Numbered from the stretch's first letter, positions 9,219-18,682 are shown. The stretch: 32,522 nt of DNA from Verrucomicrobiota bacterium (GCA_003565135.1 PXDC01000476.1:1-32522), one strand, 5' to 3'. Notes: generated by a model not told the origin, from the sequence alone. A program made the numbers and translations.

Positions 9219-9743
9219 TCACTCGACCGTCATGATGCCGACCATTCCCGCCGGAGTGTGGCCGGGGAAGCTGCAGATGTAGTCGTAGTCTCCCGTTTCG
9301 TCCGGAGCGATGAACGTGATCGTGTCACTTTCACCCGGCCCGAGCAACCGGGTTGCCGCGATTACCTCGTCTTCCCGTTCCGGCGGGATGTACTCGTTGC
9401 GCACATGCCGCTGCGCCGCGTTGGCGAAGTCCATCTTGTCCACACCCATTTGCAGCACCACCAGGTTGTGCCCCATGGATTCCTTGGGCATTGTGCCCAC
9501 GTTGTTGAAGACGATCGTGACGTGCTGACCGGCCTCGACGGTGAATTCCGTAACGTCGAAACGCATATTGTCGTCACCGCCGATCTCGATGGTGAAGCCG
9601 TTCTCCGGAGGCGGCGTTTCGGTGACGGTGTCGGGAGCGGGCGAGGGCGCCGTCTCGGTCACTTCCCCGTTCGGCGCGCACGCGGCGATCATTGCCGCCA
9701 CAGCGATGGTGGCCAGGCATTTCGTGTAGGTCGATATATTCAT
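9219..9743 (-). CDS. Azurin-like cupredoxin, predicted lipoprotein
   Basis: Lipobox-like MIAAC; NMRFDVTEFTVEAGQHVTIVFNNVGTMPKESMGHNLVVL...YDYICSFPGHTPAGMVGIMTV (His/Cys/His/Met type-1 copper pattern). Confidence 0.9.
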   Translation of the reverse strand: MNISTYTKCLATIAVAAMIAACAPNGEVTETAPSPAPDTVTETPPPENGFTIEIGGDDNMRFDVTEFTVEAGQHVTIVFNNVGTMPKESMGHNLVVLQMGVDKMDFANAAQRHVRNEYIPPEREDEVIAATRLLGPGESDTITFIAPDETGDYDYICSFPGHTPAGMVGIMTVE

Positions 9744-9777
9744 GGTTTTTCTTCTTTTCGGGGTAGAGAGACGGTAC

Positions 9778-10695
9778 TCAGGGATTCAAGGCTGCTTTCA
9801 GGTCGGCGACAACCTCATCGGGGGACCACGCGTTGCCCCGCCAGATGTTTTTCAACTGCCGGTCCGGTCCGATGAGAACGGTGGCCAGGGCGTGATCGAT
9901 ATTGTCGGACTCGGGGTCGTCTTCAATGTAAACCGAAAACCGGGTGGTCATCTCGTCGATACGATCCCGGCCCCCCGTGGCGAACGTCCAGGATTCGGTG
10001 TCGTCGGTGTATCGGGTCGCGTATTCGGCGAGAACTTCGGGTGTATCGAACTCGGGGTCGATCGTTACACTGATCAGGTGCGTTTTTTCCTGGAGATCCG
10101 TGTCCTCCGCCACCCGGTCCTGGATGGCCTGGAAGTTTCCTGACATGAGCGGACAAAAGTCCGGGACCGGGCACCGGGTGAAAATAAAGGTCAGGACAAG
10201 TGCTTTATCCTCGAATTCGTGGAGGTAAAACGGTTCGTTATCCTGGTTGATGAGCCGGAAATCGGGGACGAGATCGCCCACCTCAAGGCGCGGGACCCTG
10301 GGATCCGCCGGACGTCGGGCGCCGCCTCCGGCCGGTGAGGACGGGACGGCGTCGTCGGCCAGTTTTTCGATGCGGTCAATATACGATTCCCGCGCGCGCA
10401 CCACGTACCGGAACCGGACGGCGTCTCCGGCTTCCAGCCCTTCGGCCAGAGTCGGATCGGCGAGGTGGAAGGGCATGGTCATGGCCGCCATGAAACCCGG
10501 AATTTCCTCGTGTTCGATATTGAGGGTCTCCCGGTCGCTCGCAATGCCCCGTATGCGGCCGTTAACCTCAAAGACGCGGGCGTCTTCGGCGATCGACTCC
10601 TCAGCCGGGTCGCCGGGCCCGTCGCCGCAGCCGGGAGCGACGATGAGCATGATTCCAACTATAAGTGGGAGGATCGATGGGCCGTGTCTTTTCAT
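9778..10695 (-). CDS. CusF-like domain fused to Sco1/SenC-family copper chaperone, predicted lipoprotein
   Basis: N-terminal APGC lipobox-like motif; CusF-like HEEIPGFMAAMTMPF; Sco-like LVLTFIFTRCPVPDFCPLMSGNFQAIQDRV and DNIDHALATVLIGPD. Confidence 0.85.
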   Translation of the reverse strand: MKRHGPSILPLIVGIMLIVAPGCGDGPGDPAEESIAEDARVFEVNGRIRGIASDRETLNIEHEEIPGFMAAMTMPFHLADPTLAEGLEAGDAVRFRYVVRARESYIDRIEKLADDAVPSSPAGGGARRPADPRVPRLEVGDLVPDFRLINQDNEPFYLHEFEDKALVLTFIFTRCPVPDFCPLMSGNFQAIQDRVAEDTDLQEKTHLISVTIDPEFDTPEVLAEYATRYTDDTESWTFATGGRDRIDEMTTRFSVYIEDDPESDNIDHALATVLIGPDRQLKNIWRGNAWSPDEVVADLKAALNP

Positions 10696-11032
10696 AACGA
10701 AGCGCTTAAAACCATACCCGGGAGTTGGAAATTCCTTGAGCCGTGCCGATTTTTTGTCAATATCGCCCCTACCTGTCGAAATTCAAAACCCTGAGCCGCA
10801 TTTCGTATCTTTCTCGAAAGCGCAGGCATCCGGCGAATTACGGATGGCCTTATTCCGGTTTTCGGTTTTGCTGCGACAACAAAAAACTCCTTCCATTCTC
10901 GATGATCGTCAAGCTAAACAACGCCATTCGTGAATAAGAAGTCAGGGCGCGTGGCTCGTCGACCCGGCTGTGCCGGCGATGTTTCCCGCTTCCTGTAACA
11001 AAAGCTGATCAACCCTCCATAGGACTACTGAT

Positions 11033-12919
11033 ATGAGATTCGTACCCAAATCCCGATTCCCACGATGGATACCGCTGCTGGCAACCCTTCCGATTCTCGG
11101 GGCCTGTGCGCCGGATGATGTCACCCGGGATAACGACCGTCGCTCGCCGGCGGAACTTTCCTACGTCGCCCCGGGCGATTTTGACGACTATTACCTGTTC
11201 TATTCCGGCGGCCATTCCGGCAATGTTTTTGTGGCCGGGATTCCGTCCATGCGGCACATCGTGACGATACCGGTATTCACCAAATACCCGGGCAAGGGTT
11301 ACGGTTACGATGACGTTACGAAGGAGTTGCTGGGAGACTACACCTGGGGCGATATCCACCACCCGGCGCTTTCCAAGACCGACGGCCTTTACGACGGGCG
11401 CTGGCTTTTTGTAAACGACAATGCCCATAACCGGGTCGCGCGCATCGACCTGCGCGATTTCAAGGTCAAGGAGATCCTCGGGCCGATTCCGAATACGAGC
11501 GGGAATCACGGTTCCTCCTTCGTCACCGAAAACACCGAGTACATCATGGGGGGAACCCGGTTCTCGGCACCGATACCAAAAGGGACGTACGCCCATCCGG
11601 AAGAATACGAGGATGCGTTCAACGGCGTCATCACGGGTATCCGGGTCGATCCGGACACGGGCGACATGAGCGTGGGGTGGCAGGTTCTGACTCCCCCGTT
11701 TAACTGGGATCTTTCGTCCACGGGGAAGGGCCCGAGCAGCGGATGGGCCTTCTTTACCTCGTACAACACCGAGATGGCTCACACGGTACTCGAAGCCAAC
11801 GCCAGTCAGCTCGATCGCGACCTCGGCGCGGCGGTCAATTGGCGCGCGGCGGAACAGGCGGTCGCCGACGGGAACTATACGGAGATCGACGGCGTCCCGG
11901 TGATCGATCCGGCCGAGGTGCCGGGCGTGATGTACTTTCTGCCCATCGCCAAGTCTCCCCACGGAATGGACACCGATCCGTCCGGGCAATGGATCGTGGC
12001 GGGCGGCAAGCTCGACCCGACCGCGGGGGTTTACAGCTTCGAGAAAATTCAGGCCGCGATCGAGGCCGAGGACTTTGAGGATGAAAAGCGGGGGGTTCCG
12101 GTCCTCAATTTCGACAGCGTCCTGGAGGGGCAGGTGCCGGTCGGGCTGGGCCCGCTTCACACGCAGTTCGACGGGCGAGGCAATGCTTACACCTCCATGT
12201 TCATCGACTCCCAGGTCGCCAAATGGCGGTTGCCGCCCTGGAGCGACGAAGAGAAAGCCGACCTCGAAAGTGTGGTGGTCGATAAAATCGATGTCCATTA
12301 TAACATCGGGCACCTTGTGGTCGGGGGCAGCGATACGCGGGAACCCTACGGGAACTGGCTCGTGGCCATGAACAAGCATGCCGTCGGACGTCACATCAAA
12401 GTTGGCCCGGGCATTCCCGAAACCAGTCAGCTTATCGATATCACGGGCGACGAAATGCGCATGGTCAAGGAGGCCTTCACCGATAAGGAACCTCATTTCG
12501 CCCAGATCCTGAGAGCCGACAAGATCGATCCCATCGAAGTCTACCCCCGGGCCGAAAACGAGCACCCGCACGCGATCTGGAGTTTCGACGACGCCGAGAT
12601 TGTACGCAACGGAGATTCGGTGGAGGTGAAGATGATCTCCATTCGCAGCCGGTTTGTTCCGGACATCGTCGATGTGCGGCAGGGGGACACGGTCACCTTT
12701 CACATCACGAACACCGAGCAAACGCCCGGTCTGACCCACGGCTTCGGTATTGGGGAAATGGATATCAGCGGCAATATCGATCCGGGAGAAACCAAAAGTT
12801 TTACGGTGGAAATGGATAAACCCGGCGTTTTCCCGTTTTACTGCACCGTTTTCTGCTCAGCGCTCCACCAGGAAATGCAGGGTTACATTTCCGTCCGGCC
12901 GGCGGAAGAAACCGAATAG
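11033..12919 (+). CDS. nosZ: Nitrous-oxide reductase (Sec-type, probable clade II), predicted lipoprotein
   Basis: YYLFYSGGHSGNVFVAGIPSMRHIVTIPVF, DIHHPALSKTDGLYDGRWLFVNDNAHNRVARIDL, HGMDTDPSGQW, CuA motif FYCTVFCSALHQEMQGY; no twin-arginine motif; PILGAC lipobox. Confidence 0.95.
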   Translation: MRFVPKSRFPRWIPLLATLPILGACAPDDVTRDNDRRSPAELSYVAPGDFDDYYLFYSGGHSGNVFVAGIPSMRHIVTIPVFTKYPGKGYGYDDVTKELLGDYTWGDIHHPALSKTDGLYDGRWLFVNDNAHNRVARIDLRDFKVKEILGPIPNTSGNHGSSFVTENTEYIMGGTRFSAPIPKGTYAHPEEYEDAFNGVITGIRVDPDTGDMSVGWQVLTPPFNWDLSSTGKGPSSGWAFFTSYNTEMAHTVLEANASQLDRDLGAAVNWRAAEQAVADGNYTEIDGVPVIDPAEVPGVMYFLPIAKSPHGMDTDPSGQWIVAGGKLDPTAGVYSFEKIQAAIEAEDFEDEKRGVPVLNFDSVLEGQVPVGLGPLHTQFDGRGNAYTSMFIDSQVAKWRLPPWSDEEKADLESVVVDKIDVHYNIGHLVVGGSDTREPYGNWLVAMNKHAVGRHIKVGPGIPETSQLIDITGDEMRMVKEAFTDKEPHFAQILRADKIDPIEVYPRAENEHPHAIWSFDDAEIVRNGDSVEVKMISIRSRFVPDIVDVRQGDTVTFHITNTEQTPGLTHGFGIGEMDISGNIDPGETKSFTVEMDKPGVFPFYCTVFCSALHQEMQGYISVRPAEETE

Positions 12920-12932
12920 TCCGTTCAGAGAT

Positions 12933-12980
12933 GCCACCCGCGCCGGGGATCCCGCCATAAGGGAGCCTCCCGCGGGTGGC
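12933..12980 (+). terminator. Stem-loop after nosZ
   Basis: GCCACCCGCG (12933-12942) perfectly complementary to CGCGGGTGGC (12971-12980), followed by CCTTTAAAA. Confidence 0.45.
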
Positions 12981-13136
12981 CCTTTAAAACGTGATGACCG
13001 GAGATTGGCAAGGGCCCGGAACTGTGATTGCGGGGGGTGCGCCGGCAGACATCGATTGTTGTCGTGATGATTTGCATGGCGGCTCGTTCCGGTTAGATTC
13101 CTAGGCAGCGATTCACATCCGAAACCGACGAACCAT

Positions 13137-13781
13137 TTGAACGTGCAGGGATTTCTCAAAAAACAGGAGCTTTTTTTACGGAAACCGCTCAACGTCTGGT
13201 CGCGACTCTGCCTGGTTCTGGCGGCCGTTTGTCTGGGCGCGTCTTTCTTTTTTCCGCTTTGGGAGATCCGTCTGGTCGCTCCGCAGTATCGCGACGGCCT
13301 GGAGCTCTACATATACTCCTATCAACTGCAGGCCGGCAACGACGGGCAGCACCTCGATGAAATCAACCTGTTGAATCATTACATCGGGATGCAGCCGATT
13401 CGTGAGGCTGATTTCGTGGAAATGACCTGGATTCCGTTCGCCTTCGGAATCTTCATCCTTTTGTCCCTGCGAGGCGTCGTCTTCGGACGCATGGGCAATG
13501 TCGTCGATCTCTTTGTGCTGTTTGCCTATTTCGGGCTTTTTTCGATGGGCAATTTTTATTACCGGCTTTATTCCTACGGGCACAATCTCGACCCCAGGGC
13601 GCCTATGACGATCGAGCCGTTTACCCCGGTGCTGTTCGGGAAAAACCGGATCGCCAATTTCACCCAGTTCAGTTACCCCGACACCGGAAGTTATTTTCTC
13701 ATGGCGTTTGGCCTATTGATCCTGGTGGCGGGTGTGTTGTCCCTCCGGGAAAAGCCGATTGTCCCCGAGGAAGCCGTTTGA
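13137..13781 (+). CDS. Integral membrane protein in nos cluster (possible NosB-like)
   Basis: Several hydrophobic segments; DEINLLNHYIGMQPI motif in a loop; sits between nosZ and nosD. ORF-track start codon at 13137 is TTG-like in context, so the exact start is uncertain. Confidence 0.65.
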   Translation: MNVQGFLKKQELFLRKPLNVWSRLCLVLAAVCLGASFFFPLWEIRLVAPQYRDGLELYIYSYQLQAGNDGQHLDEINLLNHYIGMQPIREADFVEMTWIPFAFGIFILLSLRGVVFGRMGNVVDLFVLFAYFGLFSMGNFYYRLYSYGHNLDPRAPMTIEPFTPVLFGKNRIANFTQFSYPDTGSYFLMAFGLLILVAGVLSLREKPIVPEEAV

Positions 13782-13833
13782 TGAGACCGGCGCAAACACG
13801 AATGTTTTGCCTGTAGCCATTGATGGAGGAAAA

Positions 13834-15168
13834 ATGAGATTCACCCGGAGCACCTGGCTTATTCTCACGGGGATCGCCCTGGCGGTTTTTCCACCGGTCA
13901 ACCTGGCGGCCGAGACGCTTTCCCTGCAGGAACGCATTGATCGTGCCGCCCCGGGGGATGAGATCAGGGTCGACGGCGGCGTGCATCACGGGGAGCTGGT
14001 TGTCGATCGCCCGGTTATCCTGACCGGTATCAACCGTCCGCACCTGAAGGGTGGCCGCGAAGGTCACACCGTCGCAATCCGGGCCGAAAACGTAACTCTG
14101 CGCGGTTTCCGAATCTCGGGCTCGGGACTCAATCTCTCCCGCGACCACGCCGCGGTTCATATCAGTGCCGCCGGTGCCCGGATTCTCGAAAACGAGATCG
14201 CCGATTCGCTGCACGGTGTTTATGTGCGCGGAGTTGATGGAGTCCGGATCGAGGGGAACCGCATACGCGGGATCGAAGAAACCGAGGCCGAAAACATCGG
14301 CGCCGTGGTTACCGGAACCGTAGGGGCGGGCGATATGTGCTCGGTCTCCCGCGACCGTCGGGGTAACGGGATTCATTTCTGGAAGTCCAGCGGAAATACG
14401 GTACGGGGCAACGAAGTTTCCGGCGTGCGCGACGGCATTTATTTCTCCTTTACACGGCAGAGCCGGGTGGAGAACAACCTTGTGTATGACGCGCGTTACG
14501 GGCTTCACTACATGTATTCGGATAATAATTACCTTTCCGGCAATACCTTTACGAATAATTCGGCCGGGGCCGCGCTTATGTTTTCCAAAGAGGTGGTTTT
14601 GCGGGAAAACAATTTTGTCGAGAACCGCGGTCCGCGGGCGTACGGCCTGCTCCTGCACAACGTCGACCGGTCGACCCTCGAAAACAACCGCATGAAACAC
14701 AACCGGATCGGTTATTACATGCAGAACAGCCACGCCAATACCGCCCGTCGGAATGATTTTGTCCGCAATTACATCGGACTTCGACTCACATCGAGCTCCA
14801 CGGGCAACCTTTTTGCCCACAACCAGGTCGGGCATAACCTGCACAATATCGATTTGGCCGGCCGCGACAATCGCAATGACTGGCAGGAGAATGGAAAGGG
14901 AAACCGCTGGCTCGATTCGCCCACCCTCGACCTCGACCGGGATGGCGTAAGCGAACTTCCGCATCGCGAGGTCGACCTGTTCGGCCCGTCCCGGGACGAT
15001 TTTCCCTTTATTGCATTTCTCTCGGAAAGTCCCGGCATGAAGGTTCTGCGCTTCGCGCTGCAGCGGGCGCCGGTTCCCGGCATTCACTTTATCACGGATA
15101 CCCGTCCCCTCGCGCCGTCGCGGCGCGGCCCCGATCCCTCCGAGATCGAAGCCGGCAGCGCCCGATGA
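13834..15168 (+). CDS. nosD: NosD copper-assembly beta-helix protein
   Basis: Signal peptide; LSLQERIDRAAPGDEIRVDGGVHHGELVVDRPVILTGINRP; repeated parallel beta-helix units; GGAGGAAAA upstream of ATG 13834. Confidence 0.9.
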   Translation: MRFTRSTWLILTGIALAVFPPVNLAAETLSLQERIDRAAPGDEIRVDGGVHHGELVVDRPVILTGINRPHLKGGREGHTVAIRAENVTLRGFRISGSGLNLSRDHAAVHISAAGARILENEIADSLHGVYVRGVDGVRIEGNRIRGIEETEAENIGAVVTGTVGAGDMCSVSRDRRGNGIHFWKSSGNTVRGNEVSGVRDGIYFSFTRQSRVENNLVYDARYGLHYMYSDNNYLSGNTFTNNSAGAALMFSKEVVLRENNFVENRGPRAYGLLLHNVDRSTLENNRMKHNRIGYYMQNSHANTARRNDFVRNYIGLRLTSSSTGNLFAHNQVGHNLHNIDLAGRDNRNDWQENGKGNRWLDSPTLDLDRDGVSELPHREVDLFGPSRDDFPFIAFLSESPGMKVLRFALQRAPVPGIHFITDTRPLAPSRRGPDPSEIEAGSAR

Positions 15169-15842
15169 TCGAGATCCGCAAGCTGAACAAGACCTACGGT
15201 GAGACCGTCGTCCTTCGCGGGGCTGACCTCGTGGTGGAGGATGGGAGGATCACCTTCCTGGTGGGGGACAACGGGGCGGGGAAATCGACCACGCTCAAGA
15301 TCCTGGCCGGCCTGGTCCGGCCCACCTCCGTGGAACGCCTGGAGATAAACGGGATAGACGCCCGGCGCAGGCGTAAAGCCCAGGTCTCCACAGCCTATCT
15401 CCCGCAGGGAGCCTCGTTCCACCACGCCATGACCCCCGCGCAGACCCTTGATTTTTACGGCCGCCTCCGCGGCGTTTCCCGTCGCCGGATCCGAGGGCTT
15501 ACGGAGACGTTCGCGCTCGAAGCCTTCGCCGGCCAACCGGTAGGGGAGCTTTCCGGCGGTATGGTCCAGCGGCTCGCGTTGGCCGTAATGTTCCTGCCCG
15601 ACGCTCCCGTTCTCCTGGCCGACGAACCTGTGGCCAGCCTCGATCCCGATTGGCGGGATCGCCTTCAGGAGCTTCTTCGGGAGGAAGCGGCGAGAGGAAA
15701 GACGGTCCTGGTCGCGACGCACTTCCTGGATGAGTGGCGCACGACCGGGGATCGCGTTGTGGTTTGTCGCGACGGTGTTATCCGGCCGCATCCTTTGTCC
15801 CGGGACGAGGGGGACGACCGGGGGAAAGTAGGCTCGTCATGA
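15165..15842 (+). CDS. nosF: NosF ABC transporter ATP-binding protein
   Basis: Walker A GDNGAGKSTT, LSGGMVQRLALAVMFLPDAPVLLADEPVASLDP; ATGA overlap with nosD. Confidence 0.9.
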   Translation: MIEIRKLNKTYGETVVLRGADLVVEDGRITFLVGDNGAGKSTTLKILAGLVRPTSVERLEINGIDARRRRKAQVSTAYLPQGASFHHAMTPAQTLDFYGRLRGVSRRRIRGLTETFALEAFAGQPVGELSGGMVQRLALAVMFLPDAPVLLADEPVASLDPDWRDRLQELLREEAARGKTVLVATHFLDEWRTTGDRVVVCRDGVIRPHPLSRDEGDDRGKVGSS

Positions 15843-16624
15843 CATCCCTTCGTTCCACCTTCGTCGCCTTCTTCCGCCGCGAGGTTCGCACCGGCTGCCG
15901 GAACCGTTTTTTGCACGGCTTTACCCTTCTCAGCCTTCTGGGCGGAATCGGTATTGCCGTCTTCGCGCCTTCGGGCGGTTCGATTCCCTTCTTGCAGCTT
16001 CAGGTGATCCTGTACCTGATTCCGCTTTTCGGGGTGCTTATCGGTGTCAGTTCGGCTCATGGTGAGTTGGAGGAAAGGGGAGTGCTCCTGAGCCAGCCGA
16101 TCTCGCGGTTCGCCTGGGTGGGCGGTAAAGCCGCCGCTCTCGTTTTAACCGCCGGAACCATCCTGGCGCTGGTTTTTGTTCCGGCCCTTTTTGCCGGCGC
16201 AAGATTCTGGCCCACGGCCGGGCTTTGGGCACAGGGAGCGTCGCTCGCGGCGGTGTTTCTTCTTCTCGGTCTGGCGGTCGGCTTTTCCACCGGCGACCGG
16301 GTCCGGGGCCTTATTTACGCGGTGCTCTTCTGGTTGTTTTTGCTCGTCGGATTCGACCTCCTCGCCTTCGGTGGGGCGCAGGCCCCTTTTTTCCAGCGGG
16401 CTCCGGTCCTTTGGCTCGCCATCCTCCTGTTCAACCCGGTGGACGCGGTTCGCGTGGCCGCCCTGTTTCAACTCGAGGAGATCCCGTTTCAGGTCCCGGG
16501 GGATGCGCCATTCCTGGCCTTTTGGATCGATCACCTCTTGATTTGGAGCTTTTTCCTGGCGGTTGTTTGGATAGCGGGCCTTCTGGCCTGGAGCCGTTAC
16601 CGCCTCGATCGTTACCCGGTGTAA
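15839..16624 (+). CDS. nosY: NosY ABC transporter permease
   Basis: Start at ATG 15839 overlapping nosF stop; multi-helix membrane protein with SSAHGELEERGVLLSQPISRFAWVGGKAAAL. Confidence 0.9.
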   Translation: MTSLRSTFVAFFRREVRTGCRNRFLHGFTLLSLLGGIGIAVFAPSGGSIPFLQLQVILYLIPLFGVLIGVSSAHGELEERGVLLSQPISRFAWVGGKAAALVLTAGTILALVFVPALFAGARFWPTAGLWAQGASLAAVFLLLGLAVGFSTGDRVRGLIYAVLFWLFLLVGFDLLAFGGAQAPFFQRAPVLWLAILLFNPVDAVRVAALFQLEEIPFQVPGDAPFLAFWIDHLLIWSFFLAVVWIAGLLAWSRYRLDRYPV

Positions 16625-16732
16625 GTATGGCGGGAACCCCTTTTTCGCGGTTTGCCATTGCCGTCGGTGCCGCCGCGGGATTGGGTTGACAGCCACCGGG
16701 AGTCGAATCCCCCGGCATTTCCGCAGGAATTC

Positions 16733-17014
16733 ATGGTCAAGCGAGGCAGACATCGATCCACCGACAAGGAAGGGGCCCGGGCGATCGCCCGTATTGAAAA
16801 GGTGCCCGGGGTGAAGGCGGTAATCATCGGCCAGTCGATCGGGGGCAAATCGATCGGGGCGGGCGCGGAGCGTGTTGGATTCCGTGTTCAGAGGCCGGAA
16901 CCGGGAGGCTGCAAGGCCGTCATCAAAACGTCGCGCGGCGTGCAGGAGGCCTTTATTCGCATCGAACCGGGAGAGGTCGACCGGGTGATTGCCGCGCTGA
17001 GAAGTCTGCGGTAA
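16733..17014 (+). CDS. Small conserved-looking basic protein of unknown function (93 aa)
   Basis: ATG 16733; MVKRGRHRSTDKEGARAIARIEKVPGVKAVIIGQSIGGKSIGAGAERVGFRVQRPEPGGCKAVIKTSRGVQEAFIRIEPGEVDRVIAALRSLR. Confidence 0.6.
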   Translation: MVKRGRHRSTDKEGARAIARIEKVPGVKAVIIGQSIGGKSIGAGAERVGFRVQRPEPGGCKAVIKTSRGVQEAFIRIEPGEVDRVIAALRSLR

Positions 17015-17095
17015 ACCCTGGGACCGGTCAAATGACGGCGGGGCGTCCGCACGACCCTACCGCTACGCTTCAGTCTTTTCGGGCACAATGACCGG

Positions 17096-17167
17096 TGCCA
17101 GGGGGGAGATTCGAACTCCCGACCAAAGGCTTATGAGTCCTCTGCTCTGCCACTGAGCTACCCTGGC
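17096..17167 (-). tRNA. tRNA-Met (anticodon CAT)
   Basis: Reverse complement GCCAGGGTAGCTCAGTGGCAGAGCAGAGGACTCATAAGCCTTTGGTCGGGAGTTCGAATCTCCCCCCTGGCA folds as cloverleaf; anticodon loop CTCATAA. Confidence 0.9.
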
Positions 17168-17187
17168 GGAAAAAGGGGAAAATAGCG

Positions 17188-17228
17188 GAATTTTCCGGGG
17201 GGATGCCAGAAAAATTTCCGGAAAATTC
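17188..17228. repeat. 11-bp perfect inverted repeat
   Basis: GAATTTTCCGG (17188-17198) and CCGGAAAATTC (17218-17228). Confidence 0.8.
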
Positions 17229-17371
17229 TCATGTCACGTTTGGATGCGGCGAGTCAACGCCTTAATTTTCCCGGGTCGTCTGATTTGACTCGGTGCCGGA
17301 ACAACGTCTGAATGTAATAGCTTTTTTTCTAAATGGCGACCTGCGCCATGATTGACCTCGCACCATTCCGA

Positions 17372-18682
17372 ATGAACACGTTCTCCCCTCTTTTTCTGTT
17401 TTCGTTTGCATTCCTGCTGCCCCCGGTGGCCTTCGCCCTGTCGGGCGATACCCGGACGGTTCCCATCGGCGAGGGATGGGCGCGGAATTCGGTGAACGCG
17501 GTGATCTTCCGCACCCATGCCGTGACATCCTACCGGGATCGGCAATACGCGGCTTATTATGACGCCGAAGGCCAGGTCGTTCTCGCCCGGCGGAAGCTGG
17601 GATCGGACCAATGGGAGATTCACAACACAGGGTACCAGGGAAACGTGCGGGACGCACACAATGCCATTTGTATCGCTGTCGACGGCGAGGGATACCTGCA
17701 TCTCTCCTGGGACCACCACGGGCATCCGTTGACGTACAGGCGGAGTCTGGAACCGGAATCGTTTGAATTTTCCGAACCCCTCTCCATGACCGGGGAGTTC
17801 GAGAACCGGGTGACCTACCCCGAGTTTTTCAATCTGGACGACGGCGGGTTCGTGTTCATGTATCGGGACGGGGGTTCGGGAAACGGGCGGATTCTCCTGA
17901 ACCGGTACGATACCGCGACGCAGGAATGGAGCCCGCGGCAACATCCGCTGATCGACGGCGAGGGTGAGCGAAACGCCTATACCAACCAGATCGCCATCGA
18001 CGGCGAGGGTCGCTGGCACCTGTCGTGGACCTGGCGTGAGACCTCGAATGTCGCCACCAACCACGACATCGGTTACGCCGTCTCGCCGGATGAGGGACGG
18101 ACCTGGTACCGTTCGGACGGCCGGCCGTACGATCTGCCCATAACCCGGGACGAGACCGAAGTGGTGCGGGAGATTCCCCAGAACAGTGAGCTCATAAACC
18201 AGTGTTCCATGGCGGTCGATTCCCGCGGACATCCCATGATCGCGACCTACTGGCGGCCGGAAGGGGAGGAGGTGCCGCAGTTTCACCTTGTCTGGTACGA
18301 CGGAGAGACGTGGCACACCAGCCGAGTGACCGAGCGCACGACCCCTTTTCGCCTGGCGGGCGGCGGAACCCGGCGCATTCCGATCTCCCGTCCGAAACTG
18401 GCGGTGGATGACGATGACCGGGTATTCATGCTTTACCGCGACGATGAACGGGGCGGACGGATTTCGGTGGCGATAAGTGAACGTCCCGGCCGCGATGATT
18501 GGGTGCACCGTGATCTCAGCGCCGAATCGGTGGGGTTGTGGGAGCCCAACTACGACGTTTCAATCTGGGAACGGAAGCGGGAGTTGCACATATTCAAGCA
18601 ATTTGTCGGCCAGGGGCAGCGGGAAACCCTGGAGGACGTGCCACCCCAGACGGTTTCGATCCTGGAGTGGAAACCCGAATAG
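17372..18682 (+). CDS. BNR-repeat (BNR_4-like) secreted protein
   Basis: Signal peptide MNTFSPLFLFSFAFLLPPVAFA; RDAHNAICIAVDGEGYLHLSWDHHGHPLTYRRS; FEFSEPLSMTGEFENRVTYPEFFNLDDGGFVFMYRDGGSGNGR. Confidence 0.8.
   Translation: MNTFSPLFLFSFAFLLPPVAFALSGDTRTVPIGEGWARNSVNAVIFRTHAVTSYRDRQYAAYYDAEGQVVLARRKLGSDQWEIHNTGYQGNVRDAHNAICIAVDGEGYLHLSWDHHGHPLTYRRSLEPESFEFSEPLSMTGEFENRVTYPEFFNLDDGGFVFMYRDGGSGNGRILLNRYDTATQEWSPRQHPLIDGEGERNAYTNQIAIDGEGRWHLSWTWRETSNVATNHDIGYAVSPDEGRTWYRSDGRPYDLPITRDETEVVREIPQNSELINQCSMAVDSRGHPMIATYWRPEGEEVPQFHLVWYDGETWHTSRVTERTTPFRLAGGGTRRIPISRPKLAVDDDDRVFMLYRDDERGGRISVAISERPGRDDWVHRDLSAESVGLWEPNYDVSIWERKRELHIFKQFVGQGQRETLEDVPPQTVSILEWKPE

Noticed and set aside
11009-12739. 576-aa minus-strand ORF
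   Set aside because: Antisense shadow of nosZ, which has a clear family identity.
13699-15087. 462-aa minus-strand ORF
   Set aside because: Antisense to nosD; no recognisable motif.
17023-17096. ACCGGTCA / TGACCGGT inverted repeat flanking the 3' side of tRNA-Met
   Set aside because: Only 8 bp, widely spaced, partly inside the tRNA end; likely chance in GC-rich DNA.
17234-18508. 424-aa minus-strand ORF
   Set aside because: Antisense to the BNR gene at 17372-18682.
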